Assembly: GCA_024403775.1 (NCBI GenBank)
Contig: JAKSRE010000007.1
Coordinates: 1 to 64,000, forward strand
Length of the DNA stretch: 64,000 nucleotides
Source: Clostridia bacterium
GTDB lineage: Bacteria; Bacillota; Clostridia; Saccharofermentanales; Saccharofermentanaceae
Direction: 5' to 3'
This document shows, piece by piece, positions 37,311 through 46,855 of the stretch. The notes under the pieces are model-generated. The model had not been told where the DNA came from. It did no database searches and saw only the letters and a list, made by a program, of their open reading frames with translations. Position 1 is the stretch's first letter; each line of letters opens with the position of its first letter. The translations under genes and the position numbers were made by a program.

Positions 37311-38140
37311 GACGTGGTGTAGTTTCAGAAGCAATGGATAAAATGTCAGATAAGTATAAACTTGAGGCTCTGGAGTTACTTAACCAGGCTGAAATATCAG
37401 AAATAACTAATATGAAAAATGGAAAATCAACACGTAAGATAATAACTGTAGGATTGGCTGCATCTTTGACACTTGCTTTGGGTGTGTCAGTAGCAGCGGC
37501 AAATGGAGTATTTAGCATGAATGTCAGAGAAGCTGATCCATCTGAGACTATTACTCATATTGTTCAAGATTATGATGAAGAATCAGATACGATATACGAA
37601 TATGAGGAGACAGTATCTGATATTGAGAATATCATTACTTTCGAAGGCCCTGATTCATGTTATGGAATTGAATTTAAGCTTGGATATGTTCCAGAAGTAA
37701 ATATAGCTCCAGGTGGTGAATTTGGTGATCCATATGGATGGAACAGCAGCTTCCTTCAGTTTGAGACAAACAACGGTGGTGTAAATATTACTGTTTACTA
37801 TGATCCACAGTTTGGGGAGAACGGTTGCCTGTTCTTTAACGATTCTCTTTATGATATTGAGGAATCAGTTATGGGTGAGTATGATGTATACCAATTCTCT
37901 GACACTTATATTGTTGAGTTTGAAGATTTTGACGAGAACCCAGATCATTATGATACTTATTACACACATTACATTATTATGCATCACCCAGACGGATATA
38001 TCATTGTATTCTCTGGTTCGGAGGATATGGATGTTCTTAAGCAGATTGCTGAGAACCTTGAAATTCAGCATACAGATGTTGTAGTTGAGACAGAGGATTT
38101 CTCTAACCATAACTTCTCAGTTATCAGAGGTTTGGGCTGA
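37307..38140 (+). CDS. Membrane anti-sigma factor-like protein (DUF4367-like C terminus)
   Basis: 277 residues. The short cytoplasmic N terminus has LEALELLNQAEIS and is followed by one membrane helix (about 46-66, IITVGLAASLTLALGVSV). The extracytoplasmic domain is acidic and ends with GYIIVFSGSEDMDVLKQIAENLEI, resembling DUF4367 sensor domains of ECF anti-sigma proteins. Overlap with the sigma gene and topology support the role; the signal is unknown. AAGGAGG precedes the start. Confidence 0.82.
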   Translation: MRRGVVSEAMDKMSDKYKLEALELLNQAEISEITNMKNGKSTRKIITVGLAASLTLALGVSVAAANGVFSMNVREADPSETITHIVQDYDEESDTIYEYEETVSDIENIITFEGPDSCYGIEFKLGYVPEVNIAPGGEFGDPYGWNSSFLQFETNNGGVNITVYYDPQFGENGCLFFNDSLYDIEESVMGEYDVYQFSDTYIVEFEDFDENPDHYDTYYTHYIIMHHPDGYIIVFSGSEDMDVLKQIAENLEIQHTDVVVETEDFSNHNFSVIRGLG

Positions 38141-38179
38141 TACAACTCAGATTTAATTTAATAGACATATGAAGTATTA

Positions 38180-38214
38180 GGGGTGGATGTCTCAAATGAC
38201 ATCCACCCTCTTTA
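38180..38214 (+). terminator. Intrinsic terminator after the sigma/anti-sigma operon
   Basis: GGGTGGATGTC-TCAAAT-GACATCCACCC, an 11-bp perfect stem followed by TCTTT. Confidence 0.9.
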
Positions 38215-38276
38215 CTTATAGAGAATATAGATTTGAATAAATAAAGCAAATGGTTTGCTATATGCGATGAAGGGAA

Positions 38277-38644
38277 TTTAGAAAAATCAAAGGTGCGGCC
38301 CAAAATTCTAAATTCATTTTTTCAAAATTTAGAAAAATAGCAGTAAAGCCTGATTATTCTAAATTCTCTTTCTTCAGATTTAGAATCTATTGGATTTTCC
38401 ATGAATTTTCTAAACGGATTTGACCTCTAAATTGTATTCTAGGAGACTTTGGGTCATACTCTCCCATAAATATACTTGAATTTATTCTTTCACAGGAGAT
38501 TTGGCGTTTAGAATAGTAAAGGAATATGCCCGATTTTCTAAAAAGCATCCTTACAAATTTAGAATAATTGCAATTTATCCTCATTATTCTAAACAGCGTT
38601 TCAAAAAATTTAGAAAAATTATTGATTTGGCCATTTTTTCTAAA
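38277..38644. repeat. Phased inverted-word array, word TTTAGAA/TTCTAAA
   Basis: Six TTTAGAA sites (38277, 38328, 38379, 38507, 38558, 38609) alternate with six TTCTAAA sites (38306, 38357, 38408, 38536, 38587, 38638). Every TTTAGAA-to-TTCTAAA step is 29 bp, and every return step is 22 bp except one central 99-bp step. Sequence between sites is variable. It fills the gap between the sigma/anti-sigma operon and the convergent GNAT gene; no gene is visible in it. Confidence 0.95.
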
Positions 38645-38786
38645 CGCTGCAGTTCTTATTAAAAAAATGTATCTATTATTTGGCTGGGCATAGAGAATTG
38701 CTTTGCCGCCTCAAGAATTGAAGTAAGCTTTTATAATACGAATTGTCGCAATATTGAATATTATTCTTCGAAAATCTGATAATAAA

Positions 38787-39371
38787 TCACACCTTAATAT
38801 TTTCCTCATACATCTTAGGCGGGAGCATCGTCTTATAGACGAGTTTATATAGCTTACGGATCTCACTTTGTGAGTGAAGACGTGGCACACTTTTAAACTC
38901 TAATAATCTATAAGGCACACTAAAGCAGAGGGCATTAACGCCAGTACTTATAAGGCCGTTACGAAGATAAAATGAGAGGCGGCGCTCACGTGTCTCAAGT
39001 TCTTCAGGAGAGGAAGAACTTGAAGGATCTTCTACTTCTACCAGGATACTTGTGGCGTTTGAAAGCTCGGTTCCAATAAGTTTAAGAAGTTCGCTTCCTA
39101 ATCCCTGGTCTCTGTATTCAGGATATATTGCGAGATAGTCAATCAGATATTCTTCGCCAACTTTAATTAGATAGGCGTAGCCATAGAGTCTGGGAGCCTG
39201 AGATTCTGTATAGTCAGATTCATCGACGAGGCCAAAGCACTGATAGATTCCCTTTTCGAGAGCGAGAAGGATATTCTTCAAAGGTTTTAATTCAACTGGA
39301 GGAAAATCCTCGCACATATGCTCTTCATAGTTGGAGCAGATTAATTCTGGCGTTAATGTAATAAGTCTCAT
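38787..39371 (-). CDS. GNAT-family N-acetyltransferase
   Basis: 194 residues. The acetyl-CoA-binding motif A is DYLAIYPEYRDQGLGSELL at about residues 76-94. Outside this the sequence is not specific enough to name a substrate. It overlaps the upstream membrane-protein gene by 4 bases, so it belongs to the minus-strand operon moxR-DUF58-membrane protein-GNAT. Confidence 0.85.
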   Translation of the reverse strand: MRLITLTPELICSNYEEHMCEDFPPVELKPLKNILLALEKGIYQCFGLVDESDYTESQAPRLYGYAYLIKVGEEYLIDYLAIYPEYRDQGLGSELLKLIGTELSNATSILVEVEDPSSSSSPEELETRERRLSFYLRNGLISTGVNALCFSVPYRLLEFKSVPRLHSQSEIRKLYKLVYKTMLPPKMYEENIKV

Positions 39372-40690
39372 CTGTAGCGCACTTCCTCGTATTCCTGGGT
39401 AAGTTCATCGATTGATTTACCTGTAGCAGACTTAACAGCTGAAGCCATCTCCCAAGGTGAATCGCTTCGATTAATATTGGCGCCCTTATGAATTCCACGT
39501 TTTACGGCGGCGTAGAACTTCTTACGCACGGCTCGTTCATGGCCCTTACCAAAGTTGTTACGGCGGCCATTTGAACCGGATTCAGCATTGACTTTCTCAA
39601 TAGTATCTGTAACGAACTCGGAAAGCTGAGTGTTAGATTCATTGCCACGGTTGAGATTTTTTGTCGCATCAATAATGAAGCGGATTATCATTATTACAAA
39701 AGCGATAACTACGACTGCTATTACAACATAGAAAAGGCTGTTTAGATAAGCAGGAACTTCGCCCTCTTCTGCTTCTTCAAGCTCAGGTGGTAAATCGTGC
39801 ATAAGGCCAAGAACCTGCTTGTTACCTGTGCTGCTAAAGTGTGAGAAGAGCCATTCCATAAAGCGCTGGAAGTAGTACAGGAGATATTTCTTCAGGAAAT
39901 TTATCGGTACCAGAACGAGCATTACCATAGCAAGAAGAGATCCGCCAACAACGAAAATAATAGTCTTGTAGTTTTGGTTGCGGATACGGCTTATAGGCAT
40001 TATGGAAGAACGCATGCTGTGATAGTAGCCATCTTCGAATTCACTTATCTGACGTGCAATAAAGAACAAGATAAAGATTCCATAGATATTGAAGAACAGA
40101 CGGTCATAGTAAAGAACTCGTATTCCTTCATCAAGATAGTAAACTGGGATAAACAGAAGAATGTTTGTGACCAGCGATAAAAGAGCGCCATCAGTTTTAA
40201 GTTTTCCTGTTCTTGGTCTTGCAATACAGATTATAGAATAAGCAAAATTAAGAACTGCAACCGTAACGAATACTACGATTGAAGAGGCAGAAGAAAAAAC
40301 TGGTGTAGCAGTACTTAAGAAAATCAGATATCCCGCAAAAGATAATATGTGCAGCGGGAAGACGGCGAGTGTATAGACACGAAGTCGCCTCGCAATAAGA
40401 AAGAGCACAACAAGTATAACCACAGAGTATCTGAGGTTATATAAGATGTCTTTCTGAGGTGTATAAAGCTCAACCAGAACTGACAGAGATACACTTGTCA
40501 TCATGAAGATAAGAGAAGACAGTAAGTCGACAAGAAGACCGCGTGTAACCAGAATCCTTGATAAAGATTTTAATGGACTTGGATTTTTGTTATCAGCATC
40601 AATCTCTCCGCCAAGCGAAGTTACGATTCTGTCTGCGTTAATTGCGAAAAGTAGTTCCTTGAGTCGTTTTAATTTTTTAATCACGGCCAA
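39368..40690 (-). CDS. Multi-pass membrane protein with DUF4129-like C terminus (cluster 2)
   Basis: 440 residues with about seven membrane helices to residue 285, then a loop with PPELEEAEEGE, another helix (about 315-345) and a cytoplasmic tail. The tail (RAVRKKFYAAVKRGIHKG, then a Ser-Pro-Trp-Glu motif) resembles DUF4129, often found at the end of transglutaminase-like partners of MoxR/DUF58. Here no transglutaminase triad is present, so it looks like the membrane frame without the enzyme. It overlaps the DUF58 gene by 14 bases. Confidence 0.72.
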   Translation of the reverse strand: MAVIKKLKRLKELLFAINADRIVTSLGGEIDADNKNPSPLKSLSRILVTRGLLVDLLSSLIFMMTSVSLSVLVELYTPQKDILYNLRYSVVILVVLFLIARRLRVYTLAVFPLHILSFAGYLIFLSTATPVFSSASSIVVFVTVAVLNFAYSIICIARPRTGKLKTDGALLSLVTNILLFIPVYYLDEGIRVLYYDRLFFNIYGIFILFFIARQISEFEDGYYHSMRSSIMPISRIRNQNYKTIIFVVGGSLLAMVMLVLVPINFLKKYLLYYFQRFMEWLFSHFSSTGNKQVLGLMHDLPPELEEAEEGEVPAYLNSLFYVVIAVVVIAFVIMIIRFIIDATKNLNRGNESNTQLSEFVTDTIEKVNAESGSNGRRNNFGKGHERAVRKKFYAAVKRGIHKGANINRSDSPWEMASAVKSATGKSIDELTQEYEEVRYR

Positions 40691-41825
40691 CTACCTCCCA
40701 TCTGTGGAAATATGGTGCAATATCAGCCTCAGGCTCCATTTTGGAACTGAGTTTATCGCTGTTTGAGCAAGGCATAATCCACAAAATGCGCTTGCCATTA
40801 GTAATAAGTTTAGACAAAGAAGCTCTAAACTTCTCATCATAATTTGCAGAAATAATTACATTCAAATTATCAGAAAAATTCTTAAGACAGTATTCTTCAA
40901 GAAGTTCAGTCATTGAAGAAGCAGGCTTCTTAAGATCGATTCTTGCAAGTTCGATACCTCTCTGGCCGATTGAAGTAGAGCCAGAAGAAGCACTATCACT
41001 CATATCAGATACTGGACTTCCACTTACAATATCCTTTCCATTCGAAAAGAATGATACAGATATTCCCTGATTACATAATTCCATCATATAAGAATATGCA
41101 AGACTAATTGACTTCTCCAGAAGCGCATCAGACTTCTTGGTGTTGTAGAAATCCAGGTTTAAAAACAGATTTATATGTCTGTCAGAAGTAGAAGTATTAG
41201 TATTTACCATGAAGTCTCCAGCCTTGGCACTGGCTGTCCAGTTGATGGAACGCATAGGGTCAGTTGGCTGATATTCACGAATTCCAGCGAATGAGAAAGG
41301 ATCAGTAAGAAGAGTTCTTCTTGCAGTTGTCTCACTGAAAGTAACAGACATAAGCGGCTGCAATTCCTTATTTGAGATAATTTTAGGAAGGATAGTAATA
41401 CTTGAATTAGGTGTAAAATCCTTGCCCATCTTTTTAATGAGAAGAAGGTCAGAAGTAGATGCATTGACTCTTGGGAATGTATAAAAACCTCTTGCCTGAC
41501 AGTTTACCTTAATCTTACGGGTATGTCTTGAGTGAGCGCCCATCGTGAGCATATCCTCACGATAAAAGTTATCAGTAATGGTAACGTTTGTCATATCAAG
41601 AAACTTAATAGCAAGCGGAGTCTCAAATTTAAGAATAAGAAAAGGAAGTGGAAGACGCTTATTGTTCTGGGCAATCTCGACAACGTCAATTGTGTCGCCA
41701 AAATTGGCAACTTCCTGAGAGAAGTGCACATCTATATCGAGTTTACGAAGTGCATGCTTCATATAGATTCTCAACTCAATTGTCGTGAGAATGCCTATTA
41801 AGATGATGAAAACAATAATAGTCAT
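40677..41825 (-). CDS. DUF58 protein (cluster 2)
   Basis: 382 residues. A single N-terminal membrane helix (MTIIVFIILIGILTTIEL) is followed by a beta-rich region and the DUF58 signature GIREYQPTDPMRSINWTASAK (about residues 183-203), then a von Willebrand-like C-terminal half. It starts directly at the stop of the cluster-2 moxR gene. The C terminus lacks the Gly-Asp-Lys tail of the cluster-1 paralogue. Confidence 0.9.
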   Translation of the reverse strand: MTIIVFIILIGILTTIELRIYMKHALRKLDIDVHFSQEVANFGDTIDVVEIAQNNKRLPLPFLILKFETPLAIKFLDMTNVTITDNFYREDMLTMGAHSRHTRKIKVNCQARGFYTFPRVNASTSDLLLIKKMGKDFTPNSSITILPKIISNKELQPLMSVTFSETTARRTLLTDPFSFAGIREYQPTDPMRSINWTASAKAGDFMVNTNTSTSDRHINLFLNLDFYNTKKSDALLEKSISLAYSYMMELCNQGISVSFFSNGKDIVSGSPVSDMSDSASSGSTSIGQRGIELARIDLKKPASSMTELLEEYCLKNFSDNLNVIISANYDEKFRASLSKLITNGKRILWIMPCSNSDKLSSKMEPEADIAPYFHRWEVVGRD

Positions 41826-42802
41826 TACTTACTAAAATCCTCCGTTGGACATGGAACAGTCTCAAGGATTCTTCCAATAGCCTGAACAGCCAAGTCATGG
41901 CGGCTCATGTATTTACCATTTTCGCCAAATGAACCAGAAGCATGAAGTGAGAGTCTGTGAGCAAGAACAGGAGCTGCTAACTCTTTTAAGTCCTCAGGAA
42001 TAACCATATTGCGGCCTCTTAGAAGAGCAAGCGCCTTGGCTGCTGCCACGAAAGCAAGAAGTGCACGTGGGCTTGCACCAACTCTGATGTCCTTGGCATT
42101 ACGTGTAGCTTCAACAATAGAAGCGGCATATGAATAGAGGCTGTCCGCAACATGAATATTTTTTGCTTCTTCCTGCATCTTAAGAAGATCTTCGCCACTT
42201 AAAACAGGATTTAACTCATCAAGTGGATCGCTTGTTGCAAATCTCTTAAGAATCTGGATGCTCTCTTCATGTGTAGGATAATCCATCTTAAGTTCAAGTA
42301 AAAATCTGTCGAGCTGAGCCTCAGGAAGTGGGAATGTACCCTGTGACTCAATTGGGTTCTGCGTAGCGATTACGAGGAATGGAGGCTTTAATTTTGTAGT
42401 TACACCATCAACTGTAACCTGCTTTTCTTCCATACACTCAAGAAGACTGCTCTGAGTTCTTGCTGTTGCACGGTTAATTTCATCAGCAAGAAGAATATTT
42501 GTAAATACAGGACCTTCACGGAAAACGAATTTCTCCTGGCTTCTGTCATAATAATTGATACCTGTTAAATCTGATGGGAGAAGATCGATAGTAAACTGAA
42601 CTCTCTTAAAATCAAGTCCCAAAGACTGTGATAAGCTTCTGGCTGTCTTTGTCTTACCAGTACCAGGTACATCCTCGAGAAGTACGTGGCCGCCAGTTAA
42701 AAGAGCTACCATTAGTAATTCAATCTGCTTATCCTTACCAACGATTACCTTATTAACATTTTCCATTATGCTCTTGGCTGAATCGCTTGCTGATGTGTAC
42801 AT
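41825..42802 (-). CDS. MoxR-family AAA+ ATPase (cluster 2)
   Basis: 325 residues, the usual compact MoxR length. Walker A LEDVPGTGKTKTA is near residue 43, Walker B ILLADEINRATARTQ near 105, sensor 1 VIATQNPIESQG near 143, and the arginine finger PEAQLDRFLLEL near 160. A longer frame opens at 42832; ATG 42802 has GGAGGG about 9 bp upstream and is preferred. First gene of the minus-strand cluster. It lacks the long N-terminal extension of the 29894 paralogue. Confidence 0.93.
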   Translation of the reverse strand: MYTSASDSAKSIMENVNKVIVGKDKQIELLMVALLTGGHVLLEDVPGTGKTKTARSLSQSLGLDFKRVQFTIDLLPSDLTGINYYDRSQEKFVFREGPVFTNILLADEINRATARTQSSLLECMEEKQVTVDGVTTKLKPPFLVIATQNPIESQGTFPLPEAQLDRFLLELKMDYPTHEESIQILKRFATSDPLDELNPVLSGEDLLKMQEEAKNIHVADSLYSYAASIVEATRNAKDIRVGASPRALLAFVAAAKALALLRGRNMVIPEDLKELAAPVLAHRLSLHASGSFGENGKYMSRHDLAVQAIGRILETVPCPTEDFSK

Positions 42803-43129
42803 ATAAAAATACCCTCCAATAACTTTATGCATTTAATTATAATTCTCGCCAGAGGTTAAAGGTATAAGACAAAGTTAAGAATTGTTATAGAGTAAATCAA
42901 TTATTTGTCTTGAAAGCATATTGGTTTGGGAATTGAGATTTTTACTTATGAAGAGAAAAATCTGTTATTTTGTGGGGGGGCTGGAATTATAACTGTGGGA
43001 GGGATTTAAAATCTTGGTCTAAGTGTGCCAAACTTATGAATTGTTGGAAGTTGGAGTTCTCTTCTTGTAACTTGGATTGCAGTTTTCTATAAACAGATAG
43101 TAACAGACCTATTTTGAAGATGTTTTCTG

Positions 43130-43317
43130 TTTAGAATAATTGCAGAAAGCAGCCAATTTTCTAATTTGCTTCCTTTAAGATTTAGAATAAATACACATAT
43201 GCTTAATTATTCTAAATTTTTTACTGACGTTTGTAAAATATGCTTCTAACCCAACATTATTCCAAACCGAGTCTTACAGAATTTGTAAAAATTCGTATCC
43301 AGTTCGTTTTTTACAAA
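43130..43317. repeat. Phased inverted-word array with mixed words TTTAGAA and TTTGTAA
   Basis: TTTAGAA at 43130 and 43181 and TTCTAAT/TTCTAAA at 43159 and 43210 keep the 29/22 step. The array then continues with a changed word: TTTGTAA at 43230 and 43282, TTCCAAA at 43260 and TTACAAA at 43311 (steps 20, 30, 22, 29). It looks like a shortened, partly decayed relative of the 38277 and 49890 elements. The preceding 42833-43129 holds no gene or repeat that I can see. Confidence 0.85.
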
Positions 43318-43401
43318 CACACCCTCTATATTTCGGAGAATGTAATGATAAAAAAGAGCGAATCTCATATATAACATAATACAAACTCAAAACATACAAA
43401 A

Positions 43402-43450
43402 AAGCCATCTCAAAAGTAATCTTTCAATCACTTTCGAGATGGCCTTTTAA
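43402..43450 (-). terminator. Intrinsic terminator after thrS
   Basis: On the minus strand GCCATCTC-AAAGT... pairs with ...ACTTT-GAGATGGC, a long stem with few mismatches, followed by TTTTTTG. Confidence 0.88.
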
Positions 43451-43472
43451 ATATTTTAACTTAAACCCCAGA

Positions 43473-45248
43473 TTAGAGTGACTCCTTAAGCTCCAATGAG
43501 TGCTCAGCATTCATTACGCGGCACATCTCAACGAAGTCCTTAAGTGGCATACCCTGAATCTGCTTGTTGTTTCCACGCATGTTGATAGAAACTGTCTCTT
43601 CCTCAGCTTCCTTGTCACCAAGAACGAGGATATATGGATCCTTGTATGTCTTATATGTCTTAATCTTGTCACGCATGTTCTTATCAGCGTAATCAACCTC
43701 AACACGGATGCCAGCCTTACGAAGCTCGTCGTAAACCTTCTTAGCATAGTCGTTGTGTGATGTACGGATAGGTACGATAGCAACCTGGAATGGTGAGAGC
43801 CAGAATGGGAAAGCACCCTTGAAGTTCTCGATGAGGATACCGATGAATCTCTCGAAAGAACCAAAGATAGCACGGTGAATCATTACTGGACGCTTCTGCA
43901 TTCCGTCGCTGTCTGTATACTTAAGATCAAAGTTAAGTGGGAGCTGGAAGTCAAGCTGAACTGTACCCATCTGCCACTCACGGCCGAGAGCATCCTTCAT
44001 CTTGAGGTCAATCTTAGGACCATAGAAAGCACCGTCACCCTCATTAATCTCATATCCGCCTTCGCCATAGTACTTGTCAAGGATTTCCTTGAGCTCAGCC
44101 TCAGCGTGGTTCCAAACCTCAACATCACCCATGAAGTCATCAGGTCTTGTTGAGAGCTCAGCTACATATGTAAGACCAAATGTCTCGTAGATGCTTGTAG
44201 CAATCTTCAAGATATCATCAATCTCTGCACCAATCTGATCTTCTGTTAAGAGAGTATGGTCATCGTCCTGACGGAACATCTGTACTCTGAAAAGACCATT
44301 AAGCTCACCTGACTTCTCCTTACGATGGATAACGTCAACCTCTGAGAATCTAAGTGGAAGATCCTTATAAGAACGACCCTTGCTCTGGTAAACCTTGATA
44401 GCGTTAGGGCAGTTCATTGGCTTAACTGCATACAAATCATCTGGGTTCTCTGGGTTAACTGGAATTACGAACATACCATCCTGGTAGTGTGCCCAGTGAC
44501 CTGATGTTACCCAAAGATCTTTCTTCTGAATCTGTGGAGCAGAAATCTCCTGATAACCATGATCCTCATGAATGTCTCTCCAGAAGTTCAAAAGAGCATT
44601 GAAGAGCTTCCATCCACGTGGGAGCCAGTATGGCATACCTGGAGCTGTCTCATCAAGCATGAAGAGCTCTAACTGTGGGCCAAGCTTCTTGTGGTCGCGC
44701 TCGAGAGCCTCTTTGATAAGAGCCTTGTGATCCTTGAGCTGCTGCTTGTCTGGGAAAGCATAAGCATAAATTCTCTGGAGAGAATCACGCTTCTCATCTC
44801 CACGCCAGTAAGCACCTGAAGCAGATCTGATCTCGAAAGCAACATTCATCAACTCCTGTGAGTTATCAACGTGAGGTCCACGGCAAAGGTCAACGTAGTC
44901 GTCACCTGTGTAGTAAACTGTGATAATCTCAGACTCTGGGAGATCCTGGATCAATTCAATCTTGAACTTCTCACCCTCAAAAATCTCCATAGCTTCCTGC
45001 TTTGTTACTTCCTTGCGAGTCCAGTTCTCTCTGCGCTTCAAAATCTCACGCATTTTATCTTCAATATTCTTAAAATCATCCTGGGTTACAGTTACACCCT
45101 CTGGCATAAGAAAGTCGTAATAAAAACCATCAGCGATCTGTGGTCCAATGGCAATCTGTGTGTCCTTGCCATAGAGCTCTTTTACTGCCTTAGCCATGAT
45201 GTGTGAAAGGCTGTGTCTGTAAACACTTAAGAAAAACTCCTGTTCCAT
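43473..45248 (-). CDS. thrS: Threonyl-tRNA synthetase without TGS domain
   Basis: 591 residues. It attaches threonine to tRNA-Thr. The editing domain (HSLSHIMAKA at the start, DLCRGPHV near 138) and the class II catalytic core are present (MNCPNAIKVYQ with the zinc Cys, RVQMFRQDDDHTL, RPVMIHRAIFGSFERF), followed by the anticodon-binding domain (FQVAIVPIRTSHNDYA). The usual N-terminal TGS domain of about 60 residues is missing: the protein begins almost at the editing domain. ATG 45248 follows AGGAGA and no in-frame extension is open. Controlled by the T-box leader upstream. Confidence 0.96.
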   Translation of the reverse strand: MEQEFFLSVYRHSLSHIMAKAVKELYGKDTQIAIGPQIADGFYYDFLMPEGVTVTQDDFKNIEDKMREILKRRENWTRKEVTKQEAMEIFEGEKFKIELIQDLPESEIITVYYTGDDYVDLCRGPHVDNSQELMNVAFEIRSASGAYWRGDEKRDSLQRIYAYAFPDKQQLKDHKALIKEALERDHKKLGPQLELFMLDETAPGMPYWLPRGWKLFNALLNFWRDIHEDHGYQEISAPQIQKKDLWVTSGHWAHYQDGMFVIPVNPENPDDLYAVKPMNCPNAIKVYQSKGRSYKDLPLRFSEVDVIHRKEKSGELNGLFRVQMFRQDDDHTLLTEDQIGAEIDDILKIATSIYETFGLTYVAELSTRPDDFMGDVEVWNHAEAELKEILDKYYGEGGYEINEGDGAFYGPKIDLKMKDALGREWQMGTVQLDFQLPLNFDLKYTDSDGMQKRPVMIHRAIFGSFERFIGILIENFKGAFPFWLSPFQVAIVPIRTSHNDYAKKVYDELRKAGIRVEVDYADKNMRDKIKTYKTYKDPYILVLGDKEAEEETVSINMRGNNKQIQGMPLKDFVEMCRVMNAEHSLELKESL

Positions 45249-45299
45249 AAAATGTCTCCTTTTGTTTTATTTATTGTCGAAAAGTTCAACTACCAAATT

Positions 45300-45623
45300 A
45301 TTCAAATACAAAAATCCCTTGCACAAAGGATTTTTGTGCAAGGGACGTAAAAACTAACCAGTATTCGCGCGGTTCCACCCTCGTTGCAAACTTTACTACT
45401 GATAATATACTATCAAACCAAAGCTGCCTCTTAATAACGATTATAACGTAATCAACGTGCCTGATTAGGGCCTCTCCGAGGTGGTCTTCATCAATCTTTG
45501 GGTCTTCGGATGCTCTCACCATGTGCATCCTTCTCTGGTAAGACTTAATCAAAAGATTACTCTTCTCATCAACGATTTATTTTGTCTTAATAACACGCAT
45601 CTTCAATGCGTATCGCTATTGTA
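45300..45623 (-). promoter_or_regulatory. T-box riboswitch leader of thrS
   Basis: The minus strand carries the T-box sequence AGGGTGGAACCGCG (45383-45366 region) and ends in a strong terminator, GTCCCTTGCACAAA / TTTGTGCAAGGGA then TTTTT (about 45345-45305). Upstream is a stem I with AGAGAAGGATGCACATGGTGAGAGCATCC-like features (hairpin GGATGC/GCATCC). A possible Thr specifier ACC lies near 45485-45480. Uncharged tRNA-Thr should stabilise the antiterminator. A good promoter precedes it. Confidence 0.95.
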
Positions 45624-45646
45624 CAACAAGACCTATTATTTGTAAA
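45618..45646 (-). promoter_or_regulatory. Promoter of the thrS leader
   Basis: Minus strand TTTACA (45646-45641), 17-bp spacer, TACAAT (45623-45618), near-consensus sigma-A boxes directly ahead of T-box stem I. Confidence 0.75.
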
Positions 45647-45664
45647 CAATAGGTTTTATGGGCA

Positions 45665-46855
45665 TTAATTAGCTGACTGACGGTCTTTAACAAATGAAAC
45701 AAGTGCTGTCTCAGAAGTACGTTTAATAGAATCATTAAATTTAGTCATTCTCTTAACGCCTGCTGCAAACACGAAATAAATAATAATAAGCAGTGCTAAT
45801 ATTTCGGAAAAGAAAACATTAAAGGGAGCATCCCAAAAGATATCAACAATGAGAAACGGATATAAGCAAAATGTAGTAATAATAGATACTACCAGTATAA
45901 TAGAAGCAAATATTCCAATAAACAAAGCTTCATCCCAAGGGAATCCACCTACTATTTTACCTGTCTGACCATTAACAAGAATAGTATATGGATGGTCGTT
46001 ATATCTAAAGGTCAAGAACCATGCAGGCAAGAATACATATTTTGCTTCGGATAATTTTTTAGTCTTGATGTTTCTTCTTTCGATTCTTTTTTCTTTACCC
46101 TCGCCAACACTATCAATCAGATTCTTTTCAAAGAGCTTAATGGCTCTGATTTTTGCCGTTTTTTCTGCTTCAAGAGGTGTAACATCAGCCGAATCTGCAT
46201 AAAATCCGAGAAGATAATTCTCATTAAAAGTCTTTAGTCCACTGTAATTAAATGGCTCAAGATGCTCAGAAATATTGTCGTTTAGCTTTTTTGAAGCATC
46301 TGTTGTTATTTTGTTGAAGGTGCATCTGCCGCCCCTTAAATAGCGGCAGGTGATATGTCTATCATCCTGATTAACGTGTTCGGATAATATAACTGCAGAA
46401 CCATAGCATTCCAAAGAAGAAATATAGTATGGAATATAGATAGGACGAAGAGTATCTATCTTAAAGTTTTTAATCTCTTTAGGAATCAAAAGGCCACTTT
46501 TAAGTCTACTTCTGATGCTTTCCTCAGCCTGCTCTCGTGTAACTTTGAATGGAATAATAGCATCTGGTCTTTTGATATTGTCTATGCGCGAAAAAACAAT
46601 TGATGAATTACCACAGTAAACACAGAAAGTAGATGATTCTGTGTCATTAATAATAATCTCAGCACCACATGAATTACAGATAAAAATATTACACTTCATT
46701 TTTTTAGTTACTGTGTCCAAGTTATTAGAATCAGTATAATCTGTCTCTGGTATTTCAAACATGTCAAAACTATTTTCGCATGAAGAGCATTTTATTGATT
46801 GTGATTCTATATCAAAGGTCAAACGACCTGAACAATTTGAACATCTTTTAATCAT
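45665..46855 (-). CDS. Zinc-ribbon membrane protein, copy A
   Basis: 396 residues. Two zinc ribbons are seen at the N terminus: CSNC...CSSC (residues 5-29) and CNSC...CVYC (about 60-82). A conserved middle follows (RPIYIPYYISSLECYGSA; VFLPAWFLTFRYNDHPYTILVNGQ) and then three or four membrane helices (about 305-375). Start ATG overlaps the stop of the small gene upstream (ATGA), so the two are translationally coupled. No function is known to me; it may sense or process something at the membrane. A diverged duplicate is at 47363. Confidence 0.85.
   Translation of the reverse strand: MIKRCSNCSGRLTFDIESQSIKCSSCENSFDMFEIPETDYTDSNNLDTVTKKMKCNIFICNSCGAEIIINDTESSTFCVYCGNSSIVFSRIDNIKRPDAIIPFKVTREQAEESIRSRLKSGLLIPKEIKNFKIDTLRPIYIPYYISSLECYGSAVILSEHVNQDDRHITCRYLRGGRCTFNKITTDASKKLNDNISEHLEPFNYSGLKTFNENYLLGFYADSADVTPLEAEKTAKIRAIKLFEKNLIDSVGEGKEKRIERRNIKTKKLSEAKYVFLPAWFLTFRYNDHPYTILVNGQTGKIVGGFPWDEALFIGIFASIILVVSIITTFCLYPFLIVDIFWDAPFNVFFSEILALLIIIYFVFAAGVKRMTKFNDSIKRTSETALVSFVKDRQSAN

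Noticed and set aside
38277..38644. Second CRISPR array
   Set aside because: Regular spacing prompted the idea, but the repeated part is only 7 bp, alternates in orientation, and no extra cas genes are present.
43500..45206. Several plus-strand frames inside thrS
   Set aside because: They are antisense shadows of a well-conserved gene.
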